From the NCBI GenBank assembly GCA_022393335.1, contig JAJEKB010001426.1, positions 91,912 to 155,911 of the forward strand: a stretch of DNA of 64,000 nucleotides, read 5' to 3'. A program made the translations under genes and the position numbers. Below, in pieces: positions 47,181 to 60,606 of this stretch (the first letter of the stretch is position 1; every line of letters starts with the position of its first letter). Origin of the DNA: Macrotrachela quadricornifera. Lineage: Eukaryota > Rotifera > Eurotatoria > Philodinida > Philodinidae. Below the pieces are notes generated by a model, which worked only from the letters and a program-made list of their open reading frames with translations, was not told the DNA's origin and did not search any database.

Positions 47181-47755
47181 GTAAAACAACTGTACTCTAC
47201 GTTACAAAATTCGGCAAAGATGTATTAATATCACCAACAATTGATATTAATTTTGAATTGATAAAAATTAACAATATTTCTACAATAGTTACAGAAGAGG
47301 GTGGACGTTCAGGAATGCGTGTTATAATGCAATCTTACTGTCGTAGATCGTCAGGACTTATTTTTGTTGTCGATTCAAATGATCGAGAAAGTATTGATGA
47401 AGCACGTGAATTACTTCATGGAATGTCAAATGATGAAGAACTTCAAAATAAACCAATTGTTATCTTTGCTAATAAACAAGATCTATCTAATTCAATGACA
47501 TTTAATGAACTTCAAAACAAACTTAATTTGATTCAACTTAATAAAAATACTAAATGGCATCTGCAATTAACTAGTGCCATTCAAAATGAAGGTCTTCATG
47601 AAGGTTTCAAATGGTTGATAAATTCTATGAGAGAAAAAATTGATTTAATGAAGCCTATTGTTGAAACATTTAATGATACAACATCGATAAAAAATTTTCT
47701 TATGTCTGTATTGAATATGATCAATTTAAAAAGATTCGTATGTAAATTTGTGTGA
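47181..47755 (+). pseudogene. ARF/ARL-like GTPase, 5'-truncated and divergent
   Basis: The frame from an acceptor-like AATTCAG at 47180 reads GKTTVL (end of the P-loop), then SPTIDINFEL (switch I), EEGGRSGMR in place of the usual WDVGGQ (switch II), GLIFVVDSNDRESIDEAREL, ANKQDLS (G4) and LTSAIQNEGLHEGFKWL (G5). It ends with about 40 extra residues. The order and spacing are those of ARF GTPases, which control vesicle traffic. The first half of the P-loop and the myristoylated N-terminal helix are not found upstream, where the repeat array lies. The catalytic Gln of switch II is Arg, so GTP hydrolysis would be impaired. Either an exon is missed upstream or this is a truncated pseudogene. Confidence 0.72.
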
Positions 47756-49629
47756 TTTTAGATGCACAAGTTTCTTTTTTTTTTGTTTATAAAATAAATA
47801 ATAGATATGACATGTGAATAAAATATTGCGAATAGATTTCTTACGAAATTTTCATGTACTTTAGTATTAAAACAGATACGCGAGTTATCCTGCATTATAA
47901 TTAAACATAGAAAGTTTACCGAAACTGCTGCCATAGACATTATATTGTGGACATCGTTATATAGAGAAAAAATCGATAGATCGAATCAGATAACCTCTGT
48001 TTATACATATCGACCCTTTTTTCTTTGTCTTGCTTGATGATTTGAACTCTTTGAATACTCTATTAAATTGTATAGATGACAGAATATATGAAAGACATTG
48101 AAAAATGCATTATACTAATTGTTCGTAGTCCATAAAAGTTTTGGGCACATAACTTGAATTTTAAAAGTTTTTTCATTTATTTTCTTGTTATTCAAAATCT
48201 ATATTCAGGAAATATAACTAAGGTGCTATAATAATTTGATAGTTTGTTTTATTTGTATCAATCCTTAACGATACAATTATCTTCTCTTTCATATTGATGT
48301 CACTGATTTGACTAATTTGGTACGTGAGGGTATTTAGAATATGTCGTTTATTGTAGCACTGCACTCGTAGGTAATTAAAAGAAAAACTACACATTGAAAC
48401 CAGCATAACAGACACAAATATTAATCATCGATGCGCTTGTTACAGCATCAAAGAAAGAGAAAAGGATGAATATAATTTCTAATTATGTCAGAGTTGGTCT
48501 TTGTATTATAGGAACTATGTTTATCATCAACGAAATAAATAAATGTTTCAATAACTATAATATTTAACTACATACTTTACTTAGATCTGACCAAAAGTTC
48601 TAAGAACATTACATAAAAGTATAAAGATAAGGNNNNNNNNNNCATTTGTGTTTACATGGTATTATAGAACATCGAATAACAATGAATGTTATGTCGATGT
48701 AGCATTCGCATCTGTATCAAACGAGATAGGTCAATGTTAAGATTGTATTGAAATCAGATAACTGTTGATGACAGCAATTTTTATTGGCGTTAAATGATCT
48801 ATTGCATGGATATCATCTCAGAATTCCGTATTTTATAAGCTGTCTTTAAAACTCTCACCGTTCAGATATAACTTTGGATGTATTATTCCTATATATAATT
48901 TTCGAAATTATTAAGAACATTTAATTACTTTGGCTTAAGCCTGACCATTCTTATAAATTTGCTCTCAAATATGTTGACAAAACTGCATTAAATACTATCA
49001 TCTAGTTGTACTTATGAATGCCAAAATACTCACATATCTATACTCATCTATTTCTCAAGAAGCATATATTGAGGTATTCATTCTTACGTATGGCTACTTA
49101 TATAGATTTGCTTACCATATATACCTACTCTTAGCTATACTATCATCCACTGCGCAACACTGTCTTTGAAAAATGAAGTTTTATGACTACGTAGTTACAA
49201 TCTATAAATCCATCTTTCCTTACTTACATTGCTACGGTAGCTGACCTCACTATGCGGGATATGTTACAGTACTACTCTGCCAAAGCCCATTTTTATTGAC
49301 TAACTAGCCCTATTCCTCATTTGTATCACGCTAACTCCATCATTTCAACTAGATCTCTCAATACTAAACAATTCTATTTTCACTTTAAAACATCAATAGT
49401 ATATAGTACTAAAAGTACCATCGAAATTACTACAAAAAGTACTATGAACTACTATAAGGTACTACTCAAAGTACTATAAAGTACTATAAAGTAGCTATCC
49501 AGCACATCACTACTTGATCAAATGACGTGAAACTGCAAAGTTCCTCCTATTTATACCCCTCTCTCCCTTACACCAATCGGACTAGGCCAGGCTGTCTATA
49601 TATATATACGCCTACACAACTAGGGGCCG
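47756..49629. other. Intergenic with a 10-N gap
   Basis: Ten N at 48633-48642. Near 49390-49500 AAAGTACTATAAAGTACT-type units repeat, an echo of the larger array at 50870-51695. No gene recognised. Confidence 0.5.
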
Positions 49630-49915
49630 ACAAGTTCCGCCCTACTTCAGAATTGATGAACTGGATTCCAACAACAGAACAAAAGTGTTCCGTTTTGGGA
49701 AACAGATTCCCACAATAGAACAAAAGTGTTCCGTTTTGGGAAACAGATTCCCACAACAGAACAAAATGTTCTGTCTTGGGAAACAAATTCCCAGAACAGA
49801 ACAAAAAATGTTCTGTTTTGGGAATTTGTTCCTCAAAACGGAACACTTTTGTTCTGTTCTGGATACACAGTTCATAGTTCAAACGAACTGGTTCATCAGT
49901 TCTGAACTAGAGCTG
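49630..49915. repeat. 41-bp tandem repeat within an inverted repeat
   Basis: About three and a half units of CCCACAAYAGAACAAAAGTG followed by TTCCGTTTTGGGAAACAGATT, then the same phrase inverted (CGGAACACTTTTGTTCTGTT). Outer arms TTCAGAATTGATGAACTGG and GGTTCATCAGTTCTGAA are also inverted. Open frames here on both strands come from the repeat. Confidence 0.8.
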
Positions 49916-50245
49916 GACTTATCGATCCCTACTCACAACCCTCTGACTATGCGATATACGTTCAAAGTACCGCCTCACGATTATGGATGCTCATATACCA
50001 GTTTCAAAAAACCTGAATATATCACTTTCTGAGCTTTGTTTAGACCTGATATTTGTAAATCTTTGAGGGCTACCTGAACACCATACAAACAACTTTTTCA
50101 GGGCTACGTGAACGCTATACCTACAACTTTTTGATAATTCTCTGGACACCATACTAACAACATTTTTAGGGCTAGCTGAGTATCGTAATTTCATATATTT
50201 CAGGGCCATCTTTCATGTACATAAAAAGTGGTTTTTTCCTCTAAC

Positions 50246-50868
50246 GAGGGAACATCCCCAAGTGTCACCCTCCGTTTGGGTTCATATTTTGCCGATAGGT
50301 GAGACTCATACCTTAGATAAGAACTCTAAAGGAGTTCGTGTTCAAAGCCCAGTGTTGTTGAGATGCCCGGTTTTTAAGATATTGGAATAACTCACTACTG
50401 TAGCCCCCTCAGGAACATCAGAAAAAGTCGTTTTTGAATTTCGACTTGAAACTTTGTACAGAAAGAGGCCAAAATGAGAGTGATTTCTTCTGAAAGTTTC
50501 AGACCTATTTCTTGTTCCTATTCTAAGATACGACTTTGGTAATCGATTGTCACTCGTAGAGGCAACTTTTTGTGTTCTTATTTGCCGTTAGAAGCATTGA
50601 GCAAGGCTGAAACATTCACAATAAACCACTCTCACTAAGATTTCTCTGTATACAAAGTTACAAGTCGAAAATCGAAAAATGAGTTTCTCTGCTACCCCCT
50701 GAGGGGGTTACGACAGTGAGTTATCCAAATACCTTGAAAACACAACATCTCAAGAACCACTACAGGCTTTGGGCACGAATTTTTTTCGAGCCCTTATCGA
50801 CGCTGTGAGTCCTATCTATAGGCTAAATATGACTGCAAACGGCGGGCGACACTTGGAGCGGTTCCCTT
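50246..50868. mobile_element. Long inverted-repeat element, arms about 270-300 bp
   Basis: Starts GAGGGAACATCCCCAAGTGT and ends with the near reverse complement of it. The arms also share TTCGTG-TCAAAGCC, AATAACTCACT-GTAGCCCCCTC, TTTTCGA-TT-CGACTTG and GAGAGTG. The interior between arms is only about 80 bases. No ORF. Inverted similarity weakly continues outward, so the exact edge is uncertain and no target duplication is clear. Confidence 0.8.
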
Positions 50869-50869
50869 G

Positions 50870-51695
50870 TAAGTATTTTTAACACTAATAAAGTAAAATG
50901 AAGTAACTTTTCCTAATATTTTTCACTTCACACACTCCTGACTGGTAGTTTTGTGCACTTAAAAATGTACTTTTTAGTACGCTTTTGCCAAAATAATGTT
51001 TTATAGTACTTTTTAATATTATTAAAAATACTTTATAATACTTTCCCGCTGAGAAAAAGTATTTTATAATAATTATTTATATTATTCAAAGTACTTTAAA
51101 GTACTTTTCTACTGTGAAAGTAGTTAATAGTAATTATTCTCACTACTGAAAGTACTTTATAGTACTTCTATTCTTGGAAAAGTATTAAATAGTAATTATT
51201 GATACTATCCAAAGTACTTTAAAGTACTTTTCTACTCGAAAAGTATTTTATAATAATTACTGATACTATTCAAAGTACTTTAAAGTACTTTAAATAATAT
51301 GAATAAGTACTATTAAATACTTTCACAGCAGAAAAGTATTTTAAAGTACTTTGAATATTATCAATAATTATTAATAAATACTTTCACAGTAGAAAAGTAC
51401 TTTAAAGTACTTTAGATAGTATGAATAATTACTATTAAATACTTTTCAAAGAATAGAAGTACTATAAAGTACTTTGAATAGTATTAATAATTATTATAAA
51501 ATACTTTCACAGTAGAAAAGTACTATAAAGTACTTTGGATAGTATCAATAATTACTATTAAATACTTTTACAGGAGAATAGTACTTTAAAGTACTTTGAT
51601 AAGTACAAAAAAGTACTTATCTGTACTATATAAAGTAGAAAATAGTAGGAAAAGTTACTTTATTTTACTTTATTAACATTAGAAGTACTTAATAG
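50870..51695. repeat. Large palindromic AGTACTTT array
   Basis: Dozens of AAAGTACTTTAAAGTACTTT-type units with interspersed AATAATTATT-like spacers. The left flank ACTAATAAAGTAAAATGAAG is mirrored on the right by CTTTATTTTACTTTATTAA-type sequence, so the whole stretch folds back on itself around about 51280. Each unit is itself a palindrome. No coding potential. It ends about 320 bases before the likely start codon of the ABC transporter. Confidence 0.85.
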
Positions 51696-52018
51696 TGAAA
51701 AAATCCTACTTTTTTTTTACATGGGTGATTGAGCTGCATAAGATTATTTTTCCTCAAAAGATGAATTTATCTACATAACGACTTCCTCTTTTATTAAGAA
51801 GAACGAAAGATATTCTCAATATACACAGCAAGAGAAAAATTAAGTTGGCGTATGATTGGTCTGTATATACCCATTTTTTTCTCTCTGATTTAACTCAGGT
51901 AAGTACATTTATGATTAAAGAAAAAAGCAATAACCTCGTCACACATAACTACTGTCGATGTTTACATGTGATTACTTTCAACTTAAAAACAACACTAGTC
52001 ACATTTATTATTGTTATT

Positions 52019-55000
52019 ATGACGAAAAATAGCAAGATAGAAAAAGACGATGAACGTCAGGCATTAATCAATGGTAAAACAATTTCATATAAGTATAATG
52101 ACAATCATCGACACCAAGCGTCTCGTCTTGAATGGGTAGAATCCTCATGGACTCGTTATTTATATGCGTTATTATGGTGGTGGGTAAATCCTCTCCTTTC
52201 TTTAGGTTATAAACAATCATTGTCGGAAGACGATCTTGATGATATACCCCATGTTGATAAATCTTCAGTATTACTAGATAGATTAAAATCTTATGATTGG
52301 ACATCAACAACAACATCCATGATTGTTATCAAAGAGTTTTGGAAAGATTATGCATATTCTGGTTTGCCAATTATTTCTTATTTAATAGTACGCATTGCTC
52401 AGCCTCTACTTATTCGTCAAATTATTATGAATATTATGAATAAAAAAACAACAAATATTGTCACTTATTTATGTATCATCTGGCTGTTTTTTTGTGCAAT
52501 TATTCATGGTATTGTTCGTCGTCAGACTACTTTTCAACCACATCGTATTGGTATACGAATTCGCAATGCTCTCTCGTTGAGCATTTATACACGAGCATTA
52601 TCTATGAAATTGGCAAAATGGCAACAAATGAACACAGGTCAAATTATCAATTTAATCGCTAGCGATACATCAAAATTTGAAGAGGCATGCAAACATCTGC
52701 ATTATCTTTGGGAAGGACCACTTGAAGCTCTAATAATTTTTGTGCTTTTATGTTGGATCATGCGTCCAATACCGACACTATGTGGATATGCTTTATTTCC
52801 TTTTTTCATCTTTTTGCAATTGTATTTTAGTCGAAAATTTGGTCAGCATCGAGAGGCTACAGCTTTATATACCGACCAACGTATACATGCCTTCAATGAA
52901 TTTATTCATGGAAATTACATTGTCAAAATGTATAATTGGGAAAAACTCATGGAAGATCGAATACGGCAAATTCGCCAAAATGAACTAACAAGTATTAAAC
53001 ATACTTCACGTTTCCGTGCATTGAATATGACTATATTCTTTATGTCAACGCCGCTTCTTGCTCTCACTACTTTTGGCAGTGCTTGGCTTTTAGGTTATTC
53101 ATTGAATCCAGCAGATACTTTTGGGACTCTTTCATTTTTTTCTATGATGCGTATTAATATTATGTATTATCTATCAATGAGTATTGAACAATTAAGTGAA
53201 GTGAAATTCGCATCGAAAAGAATAGATTCATTTATGCGACTAATAATTGATCAAGAACATCAATCTCCATTATCCAGATCTTCGATTCATCAACAAGATA
53301 AAGGAAGTATTGTTATGTCTAATGCATTCTTTTCATGGAATGATGACAAACCTTGTCTATCATCACTAAATCTAACTATTCAACCAAACACATTAGTAGG
53401 TGTTGTTGGACCAGTTGGTTCTGGTAAATCATCTTTACTTGCTGCTATTCTTGGTGAAATGAAACTTATTAATGGCGAGATATATATAAATGATAGTTCA
53501 TTTTCTTATGCTGCTCAATCACCATGGATATTTGCAGACACACTTCGTAATAACATTCTCATAAATCGATCATTCGATCAAGAACGATATAGAAATGTAA
53601 TATATGCATGTTGTCTTGATGTTGATCTTAGTCTATTTGGAATTAGTGGTGATCTTACAGTAATTGGCGATAAAGGAGTTAATTTGAGTGGTGGACAAAA
53701 AGCTCGAGTATCATTAGCTCGTGCTTTATATGCTGATGCTGATATTTATTTACTTGATGATCCATTAGCTTCGGTCGATTTTATAGTTGCTAAACAAATC
53801 TATAAACGATGTATAGGATCATATGGATTATTGAAACATAAAACTCGTCTCTTAGTTACACATCACACAGATTTTCTCCATGAAGCACATCAAATAATAT
53901 TTCTTTCGGATGGACATATCAATGAACAAGGCTGTCTGAATAAAAATATCATTGGAGTAGATGACACTAACAAAAATGAACCATCAATATTAGCTAGTAT
54001 TTTCGATGAAAATAAATCAGTGAAGGATACGAAATCGATTATAATTCCAGAAGTAGCAGTTAGTGGTGAGGTTAATTGGTCTTTATGGTATCGCTTATTA
54101 ACTGCATCACCATTCAGTATATTTGGTTTATGTTTACTAATTGTTTTATTGTTGCTAGGTGAAATATTATATGATGGTGCGAATTATTGGCTTAGCCTAT
54201 GGGTAAAACGACCGTATATAAATGGTCAACGTTCATCAAAATATGCTTATATTTATTTTGGATTAATAATAGCAACATTATTAGCAGATATTGTGCGTAA
54301 CAACTATTATTTTTACACTATTTTACATGGATCAAATAGTTTACATAATAGTATGATAAAAGGACTTTTATATACATCAATTCAATTTTTCGAAAATAAT
54401 CCAAGTGGACGAATTCTTAATCGAGCAAGTAAAGACCAGCAAACAATCGACGAATCTTTACCTACAGCTTTGCTAGATGGTTTAGTAATGTTATTGATGA
54501 CAATCGGTTCATTAGTCACTATTTGTTTGATTAGTCCATACATTTTACTTCTAATAATTTTTCTAATACCGTTTTTTTGTTTGGTAATCCGTTTCTATTT
54601 ACGATCAAATCGTCAACTCAAACGTCTTGAAAGTGTTACTCGTAGTCCTGTTTATGCTCTATTTTCATCATCTTTCAACGGTTTAACAACTATTCGTGCA
54701 TTTAAAGCTCAAGACTATTTCATTCAATTAATTACTGACAAAATCGATGTGAATACATGTTCCTCTATGTATGTACAAGGTGCAATATATTGGCTTGCTC
54801 TAAGACTTGATATTATATGCAGTCCGATTATATTAGGTATTTGTATTCAAATAGTATTCTTTCCTAGTGGAATAAATCCATCGGCAATTGGGCTTAGTTT
54901 GTCATCAGCAATTTCTCTAATATTATGGTTTCAATTCATAGTTCGACAAATTTGCGAAATTAATATACTCTCGACAAGCGCAGAACGTATTGATGAATAT

Positions 55001-55829
55001 GCACAACTATTACCTGAAGAAGACGAAGGTAGTCCTAATGAACTTGTGAAAATTTCATCAGAATGGCCAGTTGATGGAACAATCGAATTTAAAAATTATT
55101 CATTACGCCATCAATCTAATGTAGAATATGCCATTAGAAATATCAATTTACACATTGAAGCAGGTAAAAAAATTGGCGTGATTGGTCGTACTGGTATGTA
55201 TGAAATGCATTAATTATAATTTTGTTATGTTTTTTTTAAATACATTTATAGGTGCTGGAAAATCATCACTTCTCAAAGGCATCTTTCGATTTATTGGTCG
55301 ATCAAATGTCGATGGTCAAATTCTCATTGATGGTATTGATATCAGTTATATTACATTAAATCATCTTCGATCTCAACTTAGTGTCATACCGCAACAACCC
55401 ATATTATTTAGTGGTACTCTTCGATATAATCTTGATCCATTTAATATTTATACTGATGAACAATGTTGGATCGCACTTGAAGATGTTCAATTAAAAGAAT
55501 TTGTGAAAAATCATCTAGTTGGACTTTTAATGCCTATTAATGAATCGGGTAGTAACTTAAGTGTTGGTCAATGTCAATTAATTTGTATTGCTCGAGCTAT
55601 TCTAAAAAAGAGTAAAATATTATTAATTGATGAAGCAACAGCTAATATTGATCAGAAAACAGATGATAAAATACAATCAATGATTAATGAGAAATTTCAA
55701 GATCGAACGGTGGTGACTATTGCTCATCGATTGAACACTGTGACTAAAAATGATCTTATTCTTGTATTAGACAAAGGTATTATAGTGAAATATGATACAC
55801 CTACGAATATTTTGGACTTTTATCGGTAA
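52019..55829 (+). CDS. ABC transporter, subfamily C (MRP4-like), 1250 aa
   Basis: Two exons, 52019-55193 and 55252-55829, with a 58-bp GT-AG intron, join in frame to 1250 residues. The layout is TMD1-NBD1-TMD2-NBD2, without the extra TMD0 of long MRPs. Near the N-terminus WWWVNPLLSLGYKQSLSEDD is the ABCC signature. NBD1: Walker A GPVGSGKSS at about 464, LSGGQ at about 556, Walker B YLLDDP, H-loop THH. NBD2: Walker A GRTGAGKSS at about 1056, split by the intron, then LSVGQ at about 1161, Walker B LLIDEA and H-loop AHR. All ATPase motifs are present, so an active exporter of organic anions or conjugates at the plasma membrane is likely. The frame is open a further 58 codons upstream, but the ATG at 52019 gives the usual N-terminus. 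MRP4 is about 1325 residues. Confidence 0.93.
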
Positions 55830-58800
55830 TAGTATCAAATTTGTTTGTGATCTAATACGTTGAATAACTAGGTTTTTTTCAAACTTTTTAAAAATTATTT
55901 CAAAATAAAATGGAAGAAATAATTCGATTTTCCGATAATTTCTAGAGACAAATACTGCTCTATCTTTCTAGAAAGTCGATGAAAAACTTCCGCTGCTTTC
56001 CTTGATAGATGTAACATAATTTTCAAAAGATGAAATGAATTTCATTCATTTTAAAAATATATATTTTTTCAACTATAAAATAGATAAATAATCTAACTTT
56101 TTCTCTATCGACTCGTATTCAAAATATTAAATTTTAATGTCCAAGCGCATCACATTTTTTGAATGAATAAATGCATGGGCATTAGTGACATTCAATAAAA
56201 TCTTGCATAAAATTGATTCAATCGTAAAATGATGACGATAACAATTGCTTTTGATCCGTTCTGACAATTTTCTTTCTAACAAAGGATAACTTCAATAAAT
56301 ATGATAATTTTAATACAACGTATACACGTAATTTATCTTTATCTCTTATAACATGACTAGATATATGACCACTAATTCTTTCTCATTCAAGTTCTACTGA
56401 AGACTTCCTTTCTTCATAATAAATACGAGACCCTCTATCACTTCACCAAAATTTAATCATACAAATATCGAACATTAATGACAAATGAATAATCACCAGC
56501 TCTCAACTTTCAAAACTTAAAATAACTCGTATATATTATTGAATGACTTGCTGGAGTACAACAGTTTGATTCACCAATACATTGTCAGACTCTTCGATTA
56601 TAGATATTTATGGTACTGATTTCTTTTGCATGCTTATAAGTACTATATATATACTTAGGCAAAAATAGATTCGAATTTCGTACAAACTTCATTCTTCGTT
56701 GAGAAAATTGGAGTGTTTTTTCCGATATCAGTGATAAAACCAAAAAAAATAATTAAATTGATATAGATATTTAATATTTTTTATCACCATAACTCAGCTT
56801 TAAAGCAAAATAAATACTATATTTGGAATCAGCACTAAAAACTATATTGGATCAAATATTTTAGAAAAAATGCTAAAAGAGATTACAGTCAACGTTTTTC
56901 ACAAGAAAAATATCAATGATATGCCAAAATTAGTGCCGGTTGCGTTACAATTTCGTCTAGAAGGCTTTAGAAAACTTTCTTTCTCTAATGTAGTAGTAGA
57001 GAAAACAATGTTTTATTTTTCTATTTTATTTCGTCACTATCTAACTAATATTAAAATTATAAAATTTTGGTAAAGAGTTATAAACTATTTTACATATGGT
57101 TAATGTAAAAAACAACAAACAAGAATTATATAATAATAATATACTATAAATCAATGTTCAAAGTATGGCATTACTCGAAGCTAGTATATTCTGACAGCAC
57201 ATTTTTGTTAAACACAATAAAGAAAATAAGGATAGGAATTTGGAAATGCTAAGGGGCACGGAAATGCAGGAACGGGAATCGATAAAATTTTACGGGAACG
57301 GGAACGAGAAACGAAAATAGAAAAAAGTCGTTCCTGCAGGACTCTAGATAGAAACCTGTGATTTTCAGTATTGAAAAGAGGAAATGAAGACACATCGAAT
57401 CACATATTATAGATCTTTCTAATATGACTTCTCATGTACTTTTATTCAATATTCTCATTTTTGGAAAAACGCTTTTTTTTTATAAAAGAAAGAAAAAATA
57501 AAATAGTTTGAAGAAAATCGTGGTTGAATTTCGACTAGTATATATATATGTGACACTTTTACAGTTTCTAATTGTTTCCATTAATGATTTCAATGTACTT
57601 CTGAATATTCAAAATTCATTGTAAACAACTCATAAAATGAGTTTGTTATTTAGAAGTTCTACGTGGAGACCTTAGAAAAATCTGTAATATATGGTTCGAT
57701 ATATCTTCATCTTCTTTTTTCCAACAATGAAAAAAGCAGATTTCTGTCTTGTTTCTATGTAAAATTATTCAAAAGATATTACATATCATAACGAACAACA
57801 CTGCCAGAATTTTTGTAATTTTAATATTAGACGAATAGTAATAAAATAAAATAGAAAGATAAAGTATCGTTTTTTTCTATTATTACATTAAAAAAAGAAA
57901 ATTTTCTAAAGCCTTCTGAACAAAATTGCGATGCGACCATCATCACTATATTTTTCAAGTGCCTTGGACATATTTTACTAAAAAAAATATCTGATCTAAT
58001 ATAGATTTTATTGTTGATTCCAAATACTATATTATTATTTGATCCAAAATAAAAGGGAGGTTGCCAATTTTTGAATATCTTCTGTATAGAACAACATAGA
58101 GAACTGCAGTTTTCATTATTCGAAAGAGCAACATCTGAGCACCAATTTCATATAAAAGCTGAAAGGATAACATCATATTAAGGTACGGTTAATTAGCAAG
58201 ACTTTTCTCCAACTTAGTCATTCTGGTAAATTCTAATGTGTATTTCTTGTTGAAGAGTGGATTCGGTAGCCCACATCGTGCTCTATAAAATTACTCAAAT
58301 CGTAGGTCTCTATCATTTATTACTTGAACAAGGAATCATTTTTACTTGAAAGGACAGTATCACATTTTCACATGTATTGATTTCTTCTTGAAATGTGAAA
58401 AATAGGTTATCTACTACGTCAAACAGAATAATATAGTTAACTTCATTCCAACAAAAATGTTTCCGGTTTAATCAATGAAATAAACCTTCAACTCAAAATA
58501 AAAAACCGTAATAAAGGTGAGTATGACCTGTTCATGAAACGAATTCTAGGACATTTGTAATAGCTGGGATTCCCCAACGTATTGTATTGAGTTTTTCCTG
58601 ATATATTATTACATGTTCTATATTAGACTTTGCCAATAAATATTCGTATATGTCATATTGGGTATTCTTTAATACACTTATTTATATATACGTGTTTATA
58701 GAGGTATATCTGTACTTCTTGTTACGGGTTCACCATTCAGTGTTTTAGTGGTTGAATACTTCATTACTATGACGCCCTAAGTGTTTAATTCACTAAAAAG

Positions 58801-60606
58801 TTGAACAGATTTTTTCCTGACGTTTGAGAATTATACAAATATCTGAATAAGTGCTCATGTACTGAAGCCGTTCTCAAATGAGTGTCCGACCAAGTTCTTC
58901 TGATATATTGGTAACGGGATACGTGTATTAGTACTCTGCTGAAAATCGTATCAGTACACGAACATCTGAAACTCAGTGTGTTGAGTAGGATTGTTATACT
59001 TATGCTGTCAAAGCGTTTTTTTGTAAGTTATGTAATAGTAATTTTCGTTTATTCCAACATTAAGACATTCTAACTAACTCTACAAGTATTAGCGTTCTGA
59101 ATAAAGAACATTTTTTCAGGTTTCTTAAATTGTGTATCATCCATAAATACAAAAATATATCGAGATGAAGCTTTGCTTATATCGTAGAAGAGATTTTGAT
59201 GCATATATTTATATAACAGTTAGAAAGCCGATGATTTTTGTGACACCGTTCAATTGAGTTTTAAATTACGTTAACACTCAGAAATACACGGATAACTAAA
59301 ATACATCCATTACAACCCCATTGGGAGCACAGAAGTGGTTAGAACATGATTTTGAACATTTTGAAAATGTTTCAATGAAAGTATTCATAATATAGGCGCG
59401 GCATATGGAATATTAGATATAAAAGAAATTTCGTTCATAGATTGTGCAGTTGTATTCAAAGGGATAAATTAATCCAATATATAAAAAAATACACAAAATT
59501 CAGTTGTTTGATTTTTAATTAAATGACATACATTCATGTAGCTGAACGTATGGTATTATTAATCCGATAGAAATCATCTGATGAGGTCACTATGCATTTC
59601 AATGTTGACAAAATAGAGAAATTGTTATAATATCAGAACATTGAGAGCAAAGATGTAATAAGAAGCAATTTGAATCTGATTGACGTTAATGACTTATGGT
59701 AGACAGATTATATTAAGAACACTAAATTTGCTCCGTTTTAATATTATATTTATTAGCCATTTCTTCAACAGTCCCTCTCCCCTTAAATATGGTTTTGAAA
59801 AAATTTTATTGATTTTGTTTTTTTAAACTTTTTTCATTTTTCCGGGGAAGCAAATACGGCCTTCCGGAGGGCAAAATATCCCATACCCCCTCCTACCCGC
59901 TAGATAAAACACTGTTTCCACGTATTAAAAAAACTCAATATATTCATATTTTGTTGCTTTCTTGACCAAACTTCAATATATGGGATATCATATTTTGTCT
60001 GCCAAATACTTTTGTAATTCTCTATTTTGACTAAGAAACTCTGACAAATTTTTCAGAACTGATAGAAACCTTTTTGTTCCAATACCTTTGGATAAAATAC
60101 TTTTTATACTTCAGCAACTTTTGACCAAACCTGCAAGGTTCAAGATTTTTATGGACGGAACCTTTCCAGTTTGGCGCACTCTTAGACAGTGAGTTTTTGA
60201 TAGTTCAGCATCATTGGATGGAATCACTTTGGATCAGCAAACTTTGGCCAAAGAAATTTTCTGTGATTCAGAATTGTTTGACAGAATCTTTCAGGGTTCA
60301 GTATTATTGATCCGAACCTTTCGAAGTTTAGTACCATCATACAGAACTATAACTTAGTTCTGCTAAAAGCTTTCTTTAGAACAGAGAATTCAAGAGTTTG
60401 AAGAAAACGAGGAAAAAATAAGAATAGACTGATTTAGAAACAATTTTGGTAATGAGATACATGTGGTTTCACTGTCAGTTAAACGAGAGGAGAAAAAGAG
60501 GTAGAATGTAGTAAACTATCGACTTCAATTTGATTAATCCATTTTTTATTATATATAGTAAAAATTATTAATTATTTTAAAATTATGAAATCAACCCATC
60601 TTCAAA
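55830..60606. other. Long intergenic stretch
   Basis: 4.8 kb, AT-rich. Near 57230-57320 there is a purine-rich GGGAACGGGAACG motif. Near 60060-60360 loosely repeated units contain AACCTTTC and GTTCAG-AT-ATT. No gene, RNA or clear transposon is recognised. Confidence 0.5.

Noticed and set aside
49568..50032. Several ORFs rich in CSVLGN and TEQKCS repeats on both strands
   Set aside because: They are translations of the 41-bp tandem repeat in several frames.
51845..52018. 58-codon N-terminal extension of the ABC transporter
   Set aside because: The open frame begins without an ATG there, and the residues do not resemble an ABCC N-terminus. The ATG at 52019 is better.
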